From Gordonia westfalica (GTDB lineage: Bacteria; Actinomycetota; Actinomycetes; Mycobacteriales; Mycobacteriaceae), in NCBI RefSeq assembly GCF_900105725.1, contig NZ_FNLM01000035.1:1-17356 (forward strand): 17,356 bases of DNA, given 5' to 3'. A program made the translations under genes and the position numbers. Numbering within the stretch: position 1 is the stretch's first letter; each line of letters opens with the position of its first letter. The notes under the pieces are model-generated. The model had not been told where the DNA came from. It was given only the letters and a program-made list of their open reading frames with translations, and did not search any database. Shown here piece by piece: positions 8,207 to 16,357 of the stretch.

Positions 8207-8660
8207 CAGTAGCCTGTCCCCTCGTGTTGTCCTGTGTGCAGCAGGGTTTGGGTCTTCATCCACCCGAACTTCCAGCCCTGCTGCCGGAGCTGTGTGGACT
8301 TGACGCGTTCGGAGTCGGGTTGTTGGGGCCAGCCGTCGAGCCAGGCTTCACGTCGCCACACCGCTGGGTTGGTGGTGTGGACTAAGTCTTGGGCGATGTG
8401 GTCGCCGCGGTCCTCGATCACCCTGTGCTTGCCGAGCGCTTCGAGTCGTTGCCGGCACACCTCGAGTCCTTCGAGGACACCATCGGTCTCGTAGTCGTAG
8501 AACGGGTCTCGGAGTAGGGCGATCTGGGCGAGGTCTCGTTCGGTGTCGAGGATGTCTGTCAGCTCTTTGAGATCCACATCCGCAATGAACTGGAAGTCTC
8601 TTCGACGAACAGTGTGTAGTCGCCGGCCATCACAGCTGCACGGCCAGTCAGCATGGGTGG
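8206..8660 (-). CDS. Glycosyltransferase A, C-terminal part (left-arm copy)
   Basis: Gene cut at its 5' end by the palindrome hinge. About 150 C-terminal codons are present. One G is lost near 8598, just inside the catalytic EED motif, so the frame is broken there compared with the right arm. From that point the protein reads FQFIADVDLKELTDILD, then DLAQIALLRDPFYDYE, and ends H-T-G-Q-H-E-G-T-G-Y. See the right-arm entry for the reading and its limits. The stop overlaps the start of the 68-residue gene. Confidence 0.7.
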
Positions 8661-8712
8661 CGCGCCCCCCCCCCCCCCCCCAGTACGCCTCATCGAAGGC
8701 CATGGCAGAGGC
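8661..8712. other. Hinge of the palindrome, with a 17-C run
   Basis: The only stretch not mirrored in the other arm. It starts CGCG, then has 17 consecutive C (8665-8681), then about 30 nt that look like genuine coding sequence extending glycosyltransferase A upstream. In one frame this reads YASSKAMAEATP. A 5-bp stem GCCTC (8687-8691) / GAGGC (8708-8712) with a 16-nt loop lies here. Sequence quality is clearly poor next to the hinge: the arms differ by several bases within 8632-8660 and 8713-8745. Confidence 0.8.
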
Positions 8713-9170
8713 TACGCCACACCATGCAACTGGCCTGCACTGTGATGGCCGGCGACTACACACTGTTCGTCGAAGAGGACTTCCAGTTCATTGCGGATGT
8801 GGATCTCAAAGAGCTGACAGACATCCTCGACACCGAACGAGACCTCGCCCAGATCGCCCTACTCCGAGACCCGTTCTACGACTACGAGACCGATGGTGTC
8901 CTCGAAGGACTCGAGGTGTGCCGGCAACGACTCGAAGCGCTCGGCAAGCACAGGGTGATCGAGGACCGCGGCGACCACATCGCCCAAGACTTAGTCCACA
9001 CCACCAACCCAGCGGTGTGGCGACGTGAAGCCTGGCTCGACGGCTGGCCCCAACAACCCGACTCCGAACGCGTCAAGTCCACACAGCTCCGGCAGCAGGG
9101 CTGGAAGTTCGGGTGGATGAAGACCCAAACCCTGCTGCACACAGGACAACACGAGGGGACAGGCTACTGA
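8683..9170 (+). CDS. Glycosyltransferase A, C-terminal part (right-arm copy)
   Basis: The 5' end is lost at the hinge; about 150-160 C-terminal codons remain. The clean frame from MAGDYTLFVEEDFQFI to the stop contains a GT-A-type acidic metal-binding motif (FVEED, like DxD) at the end of a hydrophobic strand. DLAQIALLRDPFY follows, then HTTNPAVWRREAWL, and a C-terminal H-T-G-Q-H-E-G-T-G-Y. This order (E-E-D-F, then A-Q-x-x-L-x-R, then N-P-x-x-x-R, then the HxG...GxGY end) matches nucleotide-sugar-dependent glycosyltransferases found in actinophages and cyanophages. The likely role is to add sugars to virion proteins or, less likely, to a host surface polymer. The first 40 nt or so are unreliable: the left arm has three more bases there. 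The stop overlaps the next start (TGATG). Confidence 0.75.
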
Positions 9171-9376
9171 TGGCAGCACTCGGAGTTCTGAACGCCAAGC
9201 TCGGACTGATGGTCGATGGGATCTTCCACGAACTCGGCACCGCCTCAATCGACGTGACCGCAACCCAAGTCCACACCGACGGCAACAACGTCAACTACGA
9301 GCTGTCCATCGAGGGGCTGCGAGACCAGGTGGCCAGCATCCTGCGGGACACGGCCGAGGCCATCGCAGCCGACTGA
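9170..9376 (+). CDS. 68-residue protein of unknown function (right-arm copy)
   Basis: Identical to the left-arm copy. The start chosen is the ATG in the TGATG junction with glycosyltransferase A; a longer in-frame ORF from 9113 would overlap that gene by 58 nt and is less likely. The stop again overlaps the ATG of glycosyltransferase B as TGATG, so all three are probably translated by re-initiating ribosomes in fixed ratio. Composition is acidic at the C-terminus with no Cys. It could be a partner of either transferase or an acceptor; nothing in the sequence proves either. Confidence 0.65.
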   Translation: MAALGVLNAKLGLMVDGIFHELGTASIDVTATQVHTDGNNVNYELSIEGLRDQVASILRDTAEAIAAD

Positions 9377-9975
9377 TGCTGTACCGGATCGCTGTCGTCG
9401 GGGACGTACGGCGCAAGACCCAAGCCTACGAACTCGCCCAAGCATTGGATGCCGACCTAGTCCTCGACACCCAAGCATCGGGACTCACAGCCAATGGGCA
9501 GAGGGCATGGGCTGCAGCATCCATGACCAACAGCGACTGGACTGTGGTGCTCGAGGACGACGCCATCCCGTGCACCGACTTCCACACCCGACTGGCCGAA
9601 GCCCTCACCTCCACACCCACCGATGTGGTGTCCCTCTACTGCGGCACCAGCTACCCACTCCAAGCGCAGGACGTGTACCGGCTGGCCATCACCGAAGCCG
9701 ACAACGCTGGCGCCAACTACTTCACCCTGCCGAACCTGTGGCACACCGTTGGTGTTGCCATCCGAACACCACTCGTCAAGCAGATGCTCGAGCACATCGA
9801 CGGACTCACCCTCCCGCTCGACGAAGCCATCACCACGTGGATGCTGGCCGAAGGCCGCCGCGCCGCCTACACCCACCCGTCGTTGGTCGACCATCGCGAC
9901 GACCACACCGTCATCCAACATCCCGACGGAATCGAACGAACCATGCCCCGAAAAGCATGGAGGTATGCCGGGTAA
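9376..9975 (+). CDS. Glycosyltransferase B (intact copy)
   Basis: A 199-residue protein of the phage/LPS-type glycosyltransferase kind. It has an N-terminal strand LYRIAVVGD, a helix with AYELAQALDADLVLD, and a segment with NGQRAWAAASM. The key motif is DWTVVLEDDAIPC (E60-D61-D62), the acidic metal-binding loop that closes a hydrophobic strand. VVSLYCGTSYP and GANYFTLPNLWHTVGVAIRT follow, then LDEAITTWM with an acidic pair typical of the acceptor side, and HPSLVDHRDDHTVI. It lacks any membrane segment, so it is probably cytoplasmic and acts before virion assembly. It is in the same coupled cluster as glycosyltransferase A. The stop overlaps the HNH start (TAATG). The donor sugar and target cannot be told. 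Confidence 0.8.
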   Translation: MLYRIAVVGDVRRKTQAYELAQALDADLVLDTQASGLTANGQRAWAAASMTNSDWTVVLEDDAIPCTDFHTRLAEALTSTPTDVVSLYCGTSYPLQAQDVYRLAITEADNAGANYFTLPNLWHTVGVAIRTPLVKQMLEHIDGLTLPLDEAITTWMLAEGRRAAYTHPSLVDHRDDHTVIQHPDGIERTMPRKAWRYAG

Positions 9976-10303
9976 TGCCGAGGGCACCCAAGAAGTGCGG
10001 TCGAACAGACTGCACCACCCGCACAGTCGGCCACACCTACTGCCCAAAACACCGAACCACCTGGCCCCAATCCAAGGGCGCAACGTCCCCCACAGGCTCC
10101 AAACAGCCTGCTTCCGCCGTGACCAGTACACCTGCCAACGCTGCGGCCACCACGGCAACCCCGGAGACGGCACTCTCCACGCCGACCACACCCGCAACCG
10201 AGCAGCAGGTGGCCCCAACCATCTCGACAACCTCGAAACTCTGTGCACCGAGTGCCACAAGCCCAAGACCCAACGCGAGGCCAAGGCCGGAAAAGGCCTC
10301 TGA
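9975..10303 (+). CDS. HNH endonuclease, frameshifted copy
   Basis: Same gene as the intact left-arm copy at 7073-7402. One G of a GGGG run is missing near 10,077 (ggg at 10,076-10,078), so the frame breaks between the N-terminal CxxxxC part and the HNH core. The length is 329 nt against 330. The core with its H, N and H residues is intact downstream in the other frame. See the left-arm entry. Confidence 0.8.
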
Positions 10304-10423
10304 CCTGCGGAAACGGGTGACAACCTCGGGCACCCGGTGCTACATCGAACACCCGTTCGAACCCAGGGCCTCCACCCCCCACCCCACCCCCTCCCGGCCC
10401 CGGAAGGCACTGCTGAAAGACCT

Positions 10424-10442
10424 GCGTACGGGTTCCGTACGC
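10424..10442 (+). other. Perfect 8-bp stem-loop before small terminase (right-arm copy)
   Basis: GCGTACGG and CCGTACGC with a GTT loop; identical to the left arm. It lies 54 nt before the small-terminase ATG, and no U-run follows. Mentioned separately because each arm may be annotated alone. Confidence 0.6.
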
Positions 10443-10452
10443 TCTGGCCCTG

Positions 10453-10485
10453 CCGAAATGGTTAGGGCCTCCGATCCCGAAATGG
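10453..10485 (+). repeat. Two direct CCGAAATGG repeats (right-arm copy)
   Basis: Copies at 10,453-10,461 and 10,477-10,485. The second overlaps the GGGAGGT ribosome site by two bases. If a protein binds here it could block small-terminase translation or transcription; this is inference only. Confidence 0.4.
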
Positions 10486-10496
10486 GAGGTAGTTCA

Positions 10497-11107
10497 ATGC
10501 CTGGACCTGCTCCGAAGCACCCGTCTGTGCGTGCTCGCCGCAACAACCCGAAGAAGGACTTCCGGTCTCTGCCGTCTGAGGGCGTGAGGGCGCTACGCCT
10601 GAGTGGCCTCTGCTTCCGGATGTGAATGCGTCGGCGATGCTCGAGGTTGCTCGCGATCGTGTCGCGTCACTCCAGGTGGAGTTGGAGGGTGAGGACGATG
10701 GTCGCGCGAAGGGCCGGCTGCGGCGCGATCTGAACAAGAATGAACTGCTGGTGGCCCAGTTGCAGTTGCAGATTGAGCAGGCCACTGATGCAGAGAAGGC
10801 GTTGTGGGCGGATCTGTGGTCGACGCCTCAGGCGGTGATCTGGGAAGAGTCCCATACGCATCGTGAGGTTGCGCAATATGTGCGGTGGAAGGTTCGTGCC
10901 GAGCAGGGCGACCTGAAGGCTGCTGCGGAGGCGCGGCAGTTGTCTGACCGTCTCGGGTTGAATCCGCTGGCGCTGATGCGTCTGCGGGCCGAGGTTGAGC
11001 ATGTCGACGAGGTGGAGAACCGTGGCAAGCGCCGGCGGGAAACGTCGGTGCCGCAGCGGAAGAATCCTCCGAAGGATGATCCGCGCTCGAGTCTCTACGC
11101 CGTGTGA
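10497..11107 (+). CDS. Terminase small subunit, frameshifted copy
   Basis: Same gene as the intact left copy at 6269-6880. One G of a GGGG run is missing near 10,581 (within GAGGGGCGT), breaking the frame after about 28 codons. The remainder is open to the TGA at 11,105-11,107. The length is 611 nt against 612. The ATG at 10,497 keeps its GGGAGGT site. Confidence 0.85.
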
Positions 11108-11110
11108 CCC

Positions 11111-12761
11111 GTGCTGCTGGTCGTTCCGGGTCCAGACCCGGAACCCTGGCCAACCCTGGGCCGCAGATATGCGATCTGATCGAGGATCGTGCGATCTATG
11201 GCCCGGGTTCGTTGCAGGGGGAGCCGTACGAGATTGACCCGGAGTTTCGGGCGTTCATCCATCGTGCTTTCGAGGTGTTCCCGAAAGGTCATCCTTGGGA
11301 GGGACGTCGTCGGTTCAAACGGGTTGGACTGTCAGTCCGCAAGGGGTTGGCGAAGACAGAGAAGCAGGCGCTCCTAGCGTTCTGTGAGCTTCATCCGGAG
11401 GGGCCGACCCGGTTTGACGGGTGGGATGCCTCGGGGAATCCGGTGGGTAGGCCGGTGAACTCGCCGTACATTCCGATGTTGGCGGTGTCGGTGGAGCAGG
11501 TTGAGGAACTTGCTTACGGCGCTTTGAAGTACATCGTCGAAGAAGGCCCTGATGCGGACCTGTTCGATTCGACGTTGGATCGGATTGTGCGGCTGAATGA
11601 TCACGGTCGTGCTGACGGCAAAGCGGTCGCATTGTCGAACAACCCAGGGTCTCGTGACGGCGCTCGTACGACGATGAACTGTTTCGATGAGCCGCACCGG
11701 CTGTATTTGCCGCGGCAGTTGAAGGCGCACCAGACGATGGATGCGAACCTGCCGAAACGTCCGCTGGATGATCCGTGGTCGTTGTATGTGGGGACTGCCG
11801 GTCAACCCGGTCAGGGTTCGGTGGCTGAAGAGATTCACATCGAGGCCACGCAGATCGCTGAAGGCAAAATTCAGCGTCCGGACTTGTTCTATCTGTATCG
11901 CACGGATGACGATCCCGAACGGGATCTGTCGGATAAGGACGAGCGGATTCGGGCGATCGCTGAGGCGACCGGCCCGATCGGCGAGTTCGGTCCGGGCCAG
12001 TTCGACGAGATCGCTTCGAAGTGGGATCGCCCTGGCGCCGATGGGCCGTATCTCGAGCGGGTGTGGTTGAACCGGTGGAAACGTCAGGGCGACCAGGCGT
12101 TTGACATGAAGAAGATCAAACCGGGTTTGTGCCGCTCAGGGGAGCGCATCCCTAAGGGCGGGTTCATCACTCTCGGTTTCGATGGCGCCCGGTTCCGTGA
12201 CGCTACCGCGTTGGTGGCGACGAGCATCGACACCGGGTTGCAGGAGTTGCTGGGGTTGTGGGAACGCCCCGACGATGACGACCTAGAAGACGACGGTTGG
12301 GAAGTCAACGAAGCTGAGGTGACCGCCGCCGTCGAGGACGCCATGACCCGGTATGCGGTGTGGAAGATGTACGCCGACCCCCACACTGGACCGAAACGGT
12401 CGGCTCGTGGGCTGCGAAATGGCCTGACCGGGTGGAGGAGTGGTGGACCGCCCGAGTGAAGCCGATGGCGTACACGCTGCGCGAGTATCGGGAAGCCATC
12501 GACTCGGGGTCGATCACATTCGGTGGCGAACACAGCCACGAGGACTTTGTCAGGCACCTCGGAAACGCGGGCCGCAAGGAACTGAAGATCGTGGACGACG
12601 AGGGGAAACCCTTGGATGTCCTCCAGAAGCAAGATGGTCGGGCTGACCTCAAGTTTGATGCCGCGATGGCGTCGGTGCTGTCGTGGAAAGCCTGTCTGGA
12701 CGCACGCAAGTCAGGGGCTCGACCGCCAAGGCCGGTCGGAATGCCACGTCGCATCTACTGA
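11111..12761 (+). CDS. Terminase large subunit, frameshifted copy
   Basis: Same gene as 4615-6265 of the left arm, with the same ATPase and nuclease motifs. Here the lost base unique to this arm is early, near 11,158 (GGG against GGGG), after about 16 codons. The frame from there is open through the Walker motifs and D358 to the ccccc at 12,378-12,382. At that point a base is missing in both arms: the frame reads ADPHTG instead of the expected ADPPHW. The remaining 126 or so codons are open in the next frame and hold the last nuclease acidic residues. Adding two bases gives 1,653 nt, 550 residues. Confidence 0.9.
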
Positions 12762-12772
12762 GAGGGTGGTGC

Positions 12773-14125
12773 ATGATTCCGGTGACGCCGGCCGAATGGC
12801 TCCCCGTCCTCACAGCCCGTTTGGATGCTGCGCAGCCGCGAATCAGTCTGCTGCGTCGCTACGTTGACGGCGACGCCCCGCTCCCTGAGATGGGTAAGAA
12901 TGTGCGGGCGTCGTGGCAGCGTTTTCAGCGGCAGTCGCGCGTCAACCTGGCGACGAAGATCTCGTCATCCTTGGCGGAGCGGCTGATCCCCAACGGTATT
13001 GATGTTGGCTCCAACACCGACAGTGATGTGGTGGCTGCGGCGCAAAGGATCTGGCGCGATAACCGCATCAAAGGTGTGGTCGCTAAGGAAGCCACCCATC
13101 ACATGCTGAATTACGCCACCAGCTACATGACTGCATGGGTCGGGACAATGGGCACGCCGTCATCACGGCGGACTCACCGGAAATGATGTACGCGGCGACT
13201 GACCCGTTGCAGCCGTGGAAGGCGCGCGCCGCGATCCGTTGGTGGCGTGACTCGGATGCGGAAACAGACTTTGCGATCGTGTGGTGTCAGATCGGCTGGC
13301 AGCTGTTCAGCCGTTCGGTGTGGGTAAACCCTGCCGAGGTGGTGGAGCGGCGCATCCGCAACAACCGTGCCAGTTCGGATCAGTGGGATGCGGCGACAGA
13401 GTTCGTCATCACCGGCGAGGGCCGCCGGTGGTGGTGTTGAACAACCCGCTCGGAATGGGTGAGTTCGAACCCCATCTCGACACCATCACCCGCATCAACG
13501 CGGGAATCCTCGAGCGTCGTGTGACATCAGCGATGCAGGCGTGGCGTCAGCGCGCCCTCACGGGAGGTCTGCCACAGAAGGACGCCGAAGGCAACGACAT
13601 CGATTGGGCGTCGGTGTTCGAGCCGGCGCCTGGTGCGTTGTGGGACATCCCTGCTGGTATCGAGTTGTGGGAGTCCGATGCCACCGATATTAGGCCTCTT
13701 CTGGAGGGTGTGAAGGATGACTTGCGGGAGCTGTCGGAGATGTCGGCCACCCCGTTCCCGCGCTGCTTCCGGGTTCTCAGAATCAGTCGGCTACCGGCTC
13801 TGCTGCGATGAAGGAAGCGTTGATCCTGAAGGCGCGTGACCGACTTGACGTGGTTGATACGGGCTTGTCGGCGATCATCTCGAAAGCTTTGCGTATCGAG
13901 GGTTTGAGACCGAGGAGACGATCTCCTTGTCGTGGAACCGCCGGATCACGTGTCGCTGTCGGAGAAGTATGACGCCGCGGTGAAGGCGAAGGGTGCGGGG
14001 AGTCATGGAAGTCGATTGCCCGCAACATTCTTGGCTACTCGCCGGAGCAGATCGAGCAGGATGCCTTAGATCTGGCTGACGAGCAGCTGATGAGTTTCGT
14101 GGACAACGCGAATGCCCGAGTCTGA
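12773..14125 (+). CDS. Portal protein, frameshifted copy
   Basis: Same gene as 3247-4602. The first 120 or so codons are intact here, repairing both left-arm breaks (APLPEMGKNVRASWQ and LIPNGIDVGSN). Five bases are missing only in this arm (near 13,143, 13,420, 13,901, 13,933 and 13,998), and one is missing in both arms (ccc at 13,757-13,759, expected cccc). Six added bases give 1,359 nt, the same total the left arm yields. The ATG is 11 nt after the large-terminase stop with GAGAGGG upstream. Combining the arms gives one continuous 452-residue portal. Confidence 0.85.
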
Positions 14126-14867
14126 TCGCCTTCTGATCGGCTACCAACAGGCCGTTGCGGACGTCCGCGCGCGGGTGATGAACTACGCCAACGCAATCTG
14201 GGTGGGCTTCCCGCGTTCCGTGATGCTCAGGCAGAGAGGCTGATTGCCCGACTGGTGCCGATGGTGACGGCGGACAACTTCAAGTCGCGAATCTGACGTC
14301 CAGTTATATTGCCCGTGCTGTATCAGGTGGAGTTCCGCTTCCAGTGGATCGAGACGGGTTACCCGTGGCCGTGGGTGGACCCGAACTGTTGTACCGGAGG
14401 CCTTTTGAGCAGGTATGGGCCGACCTTTCCGAATCCGCACCGCTGGATGCGGCAGTCGCGGCCGGGCCACACGGTTGATGCATCTGGTGGCGACGGACAT
14501 GCAGATGGCGAAGGTACGGCAGGCCGACGCGTCCTCCAGGCTGCTGGAGTCAAGGCGTACCGGCGGGTGCTGAACGGCCCAAGAACTGTGCTCTCTGTGT
14601 CATCGCCTCTACTCAGCGCTATCACGTTGGTGACCTGTCGCCCATACACCCTGGATGTGACTGTTCGGTCGCTCCCGTGAAGTCGGATTGGAACGGCGAC
14701 CGGGTGATCGATCCGGATCTACTCGAGGACACACACAAGCAGGTGCGGGAACTTACCGGCGCCGACAATCGCGCCGCCCACGACTACCAGAAACTTCTCC
14801 TGGTCCGCGACCACGGAGAGATCGGCCCCGTCCTCACATGGCGGACCAGAACTTCAAAGCCGCCTAG
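14112..14867 (+). CDS. MuF-like minor head protein, frameshifted copy
   Basis: Same gene as the intact left copy at 2496-3260, but nine single bases are missing here, all in short G or C runs (for example ctgggt against ctggggt, gcggac against gcgggac, gtcctcc against gtccctcc). Exactly nine, so the length is 756 nt against 765. The total is a multiple of three, yet the frame is broken in between. No substitution was found. The 14-nt overlap with the portal end is kept. Confidence 0.8.
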
Positions 14868-14900
14868 AGCTTCCCTCGCACACCAGTGCGGGGATTTTGA

Positions 14901-14915
14901 GCGCCGCAACGGCGC
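14901..14915 (+). other. Stem-loop between MuF and scaffold genes (right-arm copy)
   Basis: GCGCCG-CAA-CGGCGC, unchanged from the left arm. It is preceded by ATTTTGA and lies 27 nt before the scaffold ATG. It has no T-run after it. Confidence 0.5.
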
Positions 14916-14942
14916 ACCATCCGACGAAACGTCAGGAGCAAC

Positions 14943-15518
14943 ATGCCCGAGGAAACTGCTGCCGCCGAAACGGTTGACCAGCAAGACGACCCGACCGCCG
15001 AGGTTGAGACCACCGACAGTGAGCCACGCTCAGTGTGGAGGATCTCATCGCTGAACGCGACAAGTGGAAGTCGCTGTCTCGCGAGAACGAGAAGGGCCGG
15101 AAGGCGAACGCCGACAAGGCCCGCAAGTACGACGAACTGCTGGCGCAGAAGGAACGCGACGAGCAGACCTGGCAGGAGCGGGCCGAAAAGCCGAAGCTGC
15201 CTCGCTGCAAACACGAAGCAGCGGGAACGCGACAACCTCGCCAAGAAGATCGTGGAAGGCACCGATGTGCCGCGGATCTACTCGTCGGTGACACCGAGGA
15301 GGAGATGCGCGCCCATCTCGACCGCCTGCAATCGTTCCGCGGACCCAAGCAGACCGTACCGCCCGCTGCCCGGCATCGGTGGTTGCCAATGCCGATGCGG
15401 CGCCGGCGAACAAGGTGCAGCAGCTCACTCAGGCAGACCTGAAGAACATGTCCCCAGCCAGATTCGCGACGCTGACGCCAAAGGCCAGCTCGACGAACTC
15501 AAGGGCATCCGAAAGTAA
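14943..15518 (+). CDS. Capsid scaffolding protein, frameshifted copy
   Basis: Same gene as the intact left copy at 1839-2420. Six single bases are missing (in GAGCCCAC, AAAGGCC, CTGCCCTC, TGCCCGC, GCCCCGG and AGCCCAG contexts), giving 576 nt against 582. The start with AGGAG (14,934-14,938) and the stop are unaffected. The stop TAA overlaps the AAGGAG ribosome site of the capsid gene. Confidence 0.8.
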   Translation: MPEETAAAETVDQQDDPTAEVETTDSEPRSVWRISSLNATSGSRCLARTRRAGRRTPTRPASTTNCWRRRNATSRPGRSGPKSRSCLAANTKQRERDNLAKKIVEGTDVPRIYSSVTPRRRCAPISTACNRSADPSRPYRPLPGIGGCQCRCGAGEQGAAAHSGRPEEHVPSQIRDADAKGQLDELKGIRK

Positions 15519-15527
15519 GGAGCCATC

Positions 15528-16352
15528 ATGGCCATCACCCATTTCATTCCCGAACTGTGGGCGGCGAACATCACCCAGGCGTGGGACGCCGAGAAGGTGT
15601 TCGCCGCTCTGCTCGACCGCCAGTACGAAGGCGTCGCGACAAAGGGCAACACCGTCCACATCCCCGGTGTCGTCGCACCCGCGATCAAGGACTACAAGGC
15701 CAACAACCGCACCACGTCGGCTGACGCCATCACCGACACCGGCGTCGACCTCCTGATCGACCAGGAGAAGAACTTCGACTTCAAGGTCGACGACATCGAC
15801 GCCGCCCAGTCTGCGGGCAGCCTGGCCCCGTACACCGACGCCGCCGGAAAGGCGCTCGTCGATGACGCGGACAAGTTCATCGCCACCATGCTCGCCGCCG
15901 GAGCCACCAACCTGTCGGGCTCCGCTCCGGACACCGGGAACAAGGCATTCGACCTCGTCAAGGCTGCTCGTGTGGCCCTGAACAAGAAGAACGCCCCCGC
16001 CTCCGGCCGAGTTCTCGTGTGCAACGCCGACTTCGAAGGTCTGCTCCTCGGCGCGGATTCGAAGCTCACCAGCTTCGATGTGTCCGGCGACAACAACGGC
16101 CTCCGCAACGGCACCATCGGCTCCCTCCTCGGGTTCCGTGTGCTGTCGTCGAACAACCTGCCCAACAACTCCACCCCCGGCTTCGTGGCGTTCCACCCGG
16201 AGGCCGCGGCCTACGTGTCGCAGCTCGATAAGGTGGAGGCCCTGCGCGCCGACAACAGCTTCGCCGACCGGCTGCGCGGCCTGCACGTGTACGGCGGCAA
16301 GGTTGTCCGTCCGGACGGCGTCGTCAAGTTCGGAATGACTTCGGGTAGCTGA
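15528..16352 (+). CDS. Major capsid protein (intact copy)
   Basis: A 274-residue protein that forms the shell, expected to have the HK97 fold. The start MAITHFIPELWAANI resembles actinophage capsid proteins that begin with a short arm ending in 'P-E-x-W'. AEKVFAALLDRQYEGVATKGNTVHIPGV follows (a helix, then the strand that enters the core). The middle carries LLIDQEKNFDFKVDDIDAAQS, and a domain around residues 90-145 has DDADKFIATMLAAGATN. The end holds IGSLLGFRVLSSNNLP and HVYGGKVVRPDGVV, the strand pair usual near the C-terminus of this family. It directly follows the scaffold, with AAGGAG 5 nt before the ATG. No protease gene is visible, so a separate cleaved arm is unlikely. The left copy has three lost bases. 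Confidence 0.88.
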   Translation: MAITHFIPELWAANITQAWDAEKVFAALLDRQYEGVATKGNTVHIPGVVAPAIKDYKANNRTTSADAITDTGVDLLIDQEKNFDFKVDDIDAAQSAGSLAPYTDAAGKALVDDADKFIATMLAAGATNLSGSAPDTGNKAFDLVKAARVALNKKNAPASGRVLVCNADFEGLLLGADSKLTSFDVSGDNNGLRNGTIGSLLGFRVLSSNNLPNNSTPGFVAFHPEAAAYVSQLDKVEALRADNSFADRLRGLHVYGGKVVRPDGVVKFGMTSGS

Positions 16353-16357
16353 TCCAG

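Larger units (their letters stand above)
4..8660. repeat. Left arm of giant inverted repeat
   Basis: This arm is the reverse complement of roughly 8,713-17,356. Paired coordinates add up to 17,357-17,378 throughout (for example 87 with 17,273, 1002 with 16,358, 6880 with 10,497, 8206 with 9170). The slow drift of the sum is fully explained by single-base length differences in G/C runs. All genes here lie on the minus strand. Left-only lost bases are seen near 1192, 1356, 1698 (capsid), 4386 and 4491 (portal), 5107 (large terminase), 7429 (second glycosyltransferase) and 8598 (first glycosyltransferase). Most likely this is a copy of one molecule joined to its complement, not two genomic loci. 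Confidence 0.95.
10304..10496 (+). promoter_or_regulatory. Structured non-coding region before the small terminase (right-arm copy)
   Basis: Mirror of 6881-7072. It contains the inverted repeat CGGGTG (10,314-10,319) / CACCCG (10,331-10,336), a C-rich tract at about 10,371-10,400, the 8-bp hairpin, the two CCGAAATGG repeats (10,453-10,461 and 10,477-10,485) and GGGAGGT at 10,484-10,490. Three run lengths differ from the left arm, so the exact sequence is uncertain at those places. Confidence 0.45.

Noticed and set aside
8661..8712. Hairpin telomere or replication terminus as seen in some linear phages
   Set aside because: The breakpoint interrupts a glycosyltransferase gene, is asymmetric and contains a C-homopolymer. 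No protelomerase is seen, and sequence accuracy worsens exactly there, as expected for an artefact.
9457..10625. Long open frames of 317 and 372 codons across the glycosyltransferase B / HNH region
   Set aside because: They lie antisense to, or out of frame with, glycosyltransferase B and the HNH gene. Their composition is arginine/histidine/proline/serine- or glycine/valine-rich, typical of shadow frames in GC-rich DNA, and they contain no recognisable domain.
14112..15518. Decaying (pseudogene) MuF and scaffold genes in the right arm
   Set aside because: All 15 lesions are single-base losses in G/C runs with no substitution or premature-stop point mutation, and the mirror copies are intact. 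Real decay would leave mixed changes.
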